Origin: Cardinalis cardinalis
Lineage: Eukaryota > Chordata > Aves > Passeriformes > Cardinalidae
Length of the DNA: 64,000 bases
Direction: 5' to 3'
Assembly: GCA_014549065.1 (NCBI GenBank)
Contig: JACDOX010000023.1
Location: forward strand, 4,042,808-4,106,807
Shown here: piece by piece, positions 62,503 through 64,000 of the stretch
Position numbering within the stretch: position 1 is the first letter of the stretch
How the letters are laid out: the number at the start of each line of letters is the position of its first letter
Notes under the pieces: model-generated
Database searches by the model: none
The model's input: only the letters and a program-made list of their open reading frames with translations
Told to the model about the DNA's origin: nothing
Program-made: the position numbers and the translations under genes

Positions 62503-62572
62503 ATGGATAACAGGAAGGATGAGAAAAGCAGGACGCTATGTGCAACCTCTGAAGAAGGGCTGAAGGCCCGAG
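62503..62572 (+). CDS. unnamed RS/K-rich gene, first coding exon
   Basis: Residues 1-23 plus one base. Acceptor ttctgactag, donor cgag|gtaggt. It ends in phase 1. Confidence 0.6.
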
Positions 62573-63639
62573 GTAGGTGCTGTGATCTGTTGCTGTTCTC
62601 TGGTGTTGGTTTGTGTGTCACCTTCTGTGTCACTTACTGATGCCAATAGACCATGGNACACTGCAAGAGCAGGGAAAACACAACCAACCCCTCAAAACCG
62701 GGCTTTGTTGTGTTTAAATTCTACTGAGAGTCATTTCTGTAGGCCACAGTTACTAGCAGGCTTGTCACTGTTGCCTTGTGTTGCCCTAAGGAAAAGAAAA
62801 AAGGAAACGAAAGCGCAGCAGAAGCAGATCCTCATCTGTTTCATCCACATCGTCTTCTAGCAGTGCATCCACTTCTTCCTCCTCATCACGCTCATCGTCA
62901 AGGTCATCTTCTTCCAGTAGTAGTAGAGGTAAGCTACCTCCACAGGCACATGGTGTTTTCCAGTTTTGATAGCACTCCTGAGAGCATTTAAAACTTGTTT
63001 TAAAAGTGGCAAAACCACCACAAAGTGACAGTGCAGAATACCAGTGCTGCTTGTTCAGGGTGTTTCTCTCATAACCCTTTCCTATTGTGTGTAAAGGTGC
63101 CACTTCACACACAGTTTGCAATGTTCTTATGTTAATTTGAATTCCTTCTAAAGACAAACTCCCATTCAAGTAAATATTACNTGGTAAAAATATGCTAAAT
63201 ATATTTAAGCCCCTCAATTTGTTACATTTTCAAAACACAGATCTTTTTTTACTTCACCAGTCTNTCTAGACCAGAGTTGTGGGTTTGATTTAGTCCTCCT
63301 TTGGTCTTAACATTTCAAGCATTTAACTTTGGGGACTCAGGTGAATCTGGCACATCTGCAGAATCAGTAAATCAGGTATTTTCAGCTTCCATGTTAGTCC
63401 AGTAAGTGGCAGTAACTTAATGTGTTCTCTTTCTCAGGGTTAGTTCAACCTGTGTTGATACATATAGCTGAACTAAAGCACTTTCTTCATATGTTTCACA
63501 TTTCTCTGTCTTATCTGTAAATCAAATGCCTTTTTCAGAATGCTAAACTGAGTGTTTGATTTTGTTTATTTTTCCTTTAATTTTAGATTCTCCTAAGTCT
63601 AAGTCAAAGAAGAAGAAAAAAGAAAAACACAATAAAAAG
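62503..63639 (+). CDS. small Arg/Ser- and Lys-rich protein, three coding exons, unnamed
   Basis: I do not recognise this gene. Three exons join in one frame: 62503-62572 (ATG two bases after the acceptor ttctgactag; MDNRKDEKSRTLCATSEEG), 62791-62928 (a basic KRKRKRSRSRS block, then a Ser-rich tract with scattered Arg and Thr), and 63587-63639 (DSPKSKSKKKKKEKHNKK). All junctions have GT-AG sites and phases match (1, 1, 0), giving 87 codons so far. The composition resembles RS-domain and Lys-rich nuclear proteins linked to splicing, such as ARL6IP4, FAM133 or SREK1IP1, but I cannot assign it to one. In human the interval after TRAF5 holds the RNA gene LINC00467 and then RD3. The last three bases of the window, after an acceptor-like ttttcag, are TGA in frame, so the protein may end there; otherwise it continues beyond. 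Confidence 0.6.
62791..62928 (+). CDS. unnamed RS/K-rich gene, second coding exon
   Basis: Encodes a basic stretch followed by a long Ser-rich tract with Arg, typical of an RS-like domain. Acceptor gttgccctaag, donor agag|gtaagc. Phase 1 at both ends. Confidence 0.65.
63587..63639 (+). CDS. unnamed RS/K-rich gene, third coding exon
   Basis: Encodes a Lys-rich nuclear-localisation-like segment (KSKSKKKKKEKHNKK). Acceptor ttaattttag, donor aag|gtaaaa. Retention of the following intron would add VKVYKEK and stop. Confidence 0.6.
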
Positions 63640-64000
63640 GTAAAAGTTTACAAAGAGAAATAAGTAGTTAACAAACGAAACAGTTCTTTATATTTCAATA
63701 ACCTTAAATTTCATGTAAGACAAGGCTTTCATCTGTGGCTGTGTAAATCTAAATAATGCTCTTAGGGTTNTGGTAGCTGAACTATCTGATGAATGGGCAC
63801 TTGACTTCAGACAAAAAGAGAAATAATTTAAAAGTTACTATTGCAAATCATTGCTGGTCCAGCTGAAGTTTAGAGTAGTCTCTGAAAAAAAGAGAAGTGG
63901 GGAATCTTGATAACGTTATAGAATTTGCCAGAAAAAAATATTTAGAGTTGGTGAGTGATAAATTCTTGCTATTGTAATTTTTCTATTCCATTTTCAGTGA
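63640..64000 (+). other. intron of the unnamed gene, to the window edge
   Basis: AT-rich with a terminal pyrimidine tract and AG (tctattccattttcag at 63982-63997), so an exon may begin at 63998. Confidence 0.5.

Overview
This is an ordinary vertebrate nuclear locus, almost certainly from a bird and probably a songbird. Genes are split into small exons with GT-AG introns and CpG-island promoters. Four 3' fragments of CR1 LINEs, the typical avian retroposon, are present. Two solo-LTR-like blocks resemble LTR families I remember as common in passerine genomes. No prokaryotic features, CRISPR array, rRNA or tRNA gene was seen.

Layout. 1-8480: AT-rich noncoding DNA with two CR1 fragments. 8519-9960: CpG-island promoter and first two exons of RCOR3. 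8997-32852: complete RCOR3 coding region on + (12 coding exons, 545 aa), with its 3'UTR to about 35.77 kb. 35.8-37.8 kb: short intergenic gap. 37.8-38.74 kb: CpG island, interrupted by a 109-base N gap, that is the likely TRAF5 promoter and noncoding first exon. 50594-58427: complete TRAF5 coding region on + (10 coding exons, 557 aa), with a 3'UTR to about 61.35 kb. 61.64-62.24 kb: a third CpG island. 62503-63639: the first coding exons of a small Arg/Ser- then Lys-rich protein gene that I could not name, running to or past the window end.

Biology. RCOR3 is a CoREST-family scaffold (ELM2, SANT1, linker coiled coil, SANT2) of LSD1/HDAC repressor complexes. TRAF5 is a RING/zinc-finger/coiled-coil/MATH adaptor for TNF-receptor and CD40-type signalling. 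The two are neighbours rather than a functional unit. The same pairing (RCOR1 next to TRAF3) exists elsewhere in vertebrate genomes, so the order is an ohnologous block.

The most interesting observations are two in-frame mini-exon candidates in RCOR3 intron 10 that would give an isoform lacking most of SANT2; a four-copy 29-bp tandem repeat in TRAF5 intron 1 in which each unit carries a p53-type half-site; tandem in-frame donors in TRAF5 exon 8; short upstream ORFs in both main genes; and the unnamed gene at the right edge. Exon boundaries were placed by eye from splice consensus, reading-frame phase and remembered family sequences; no alignment was run.
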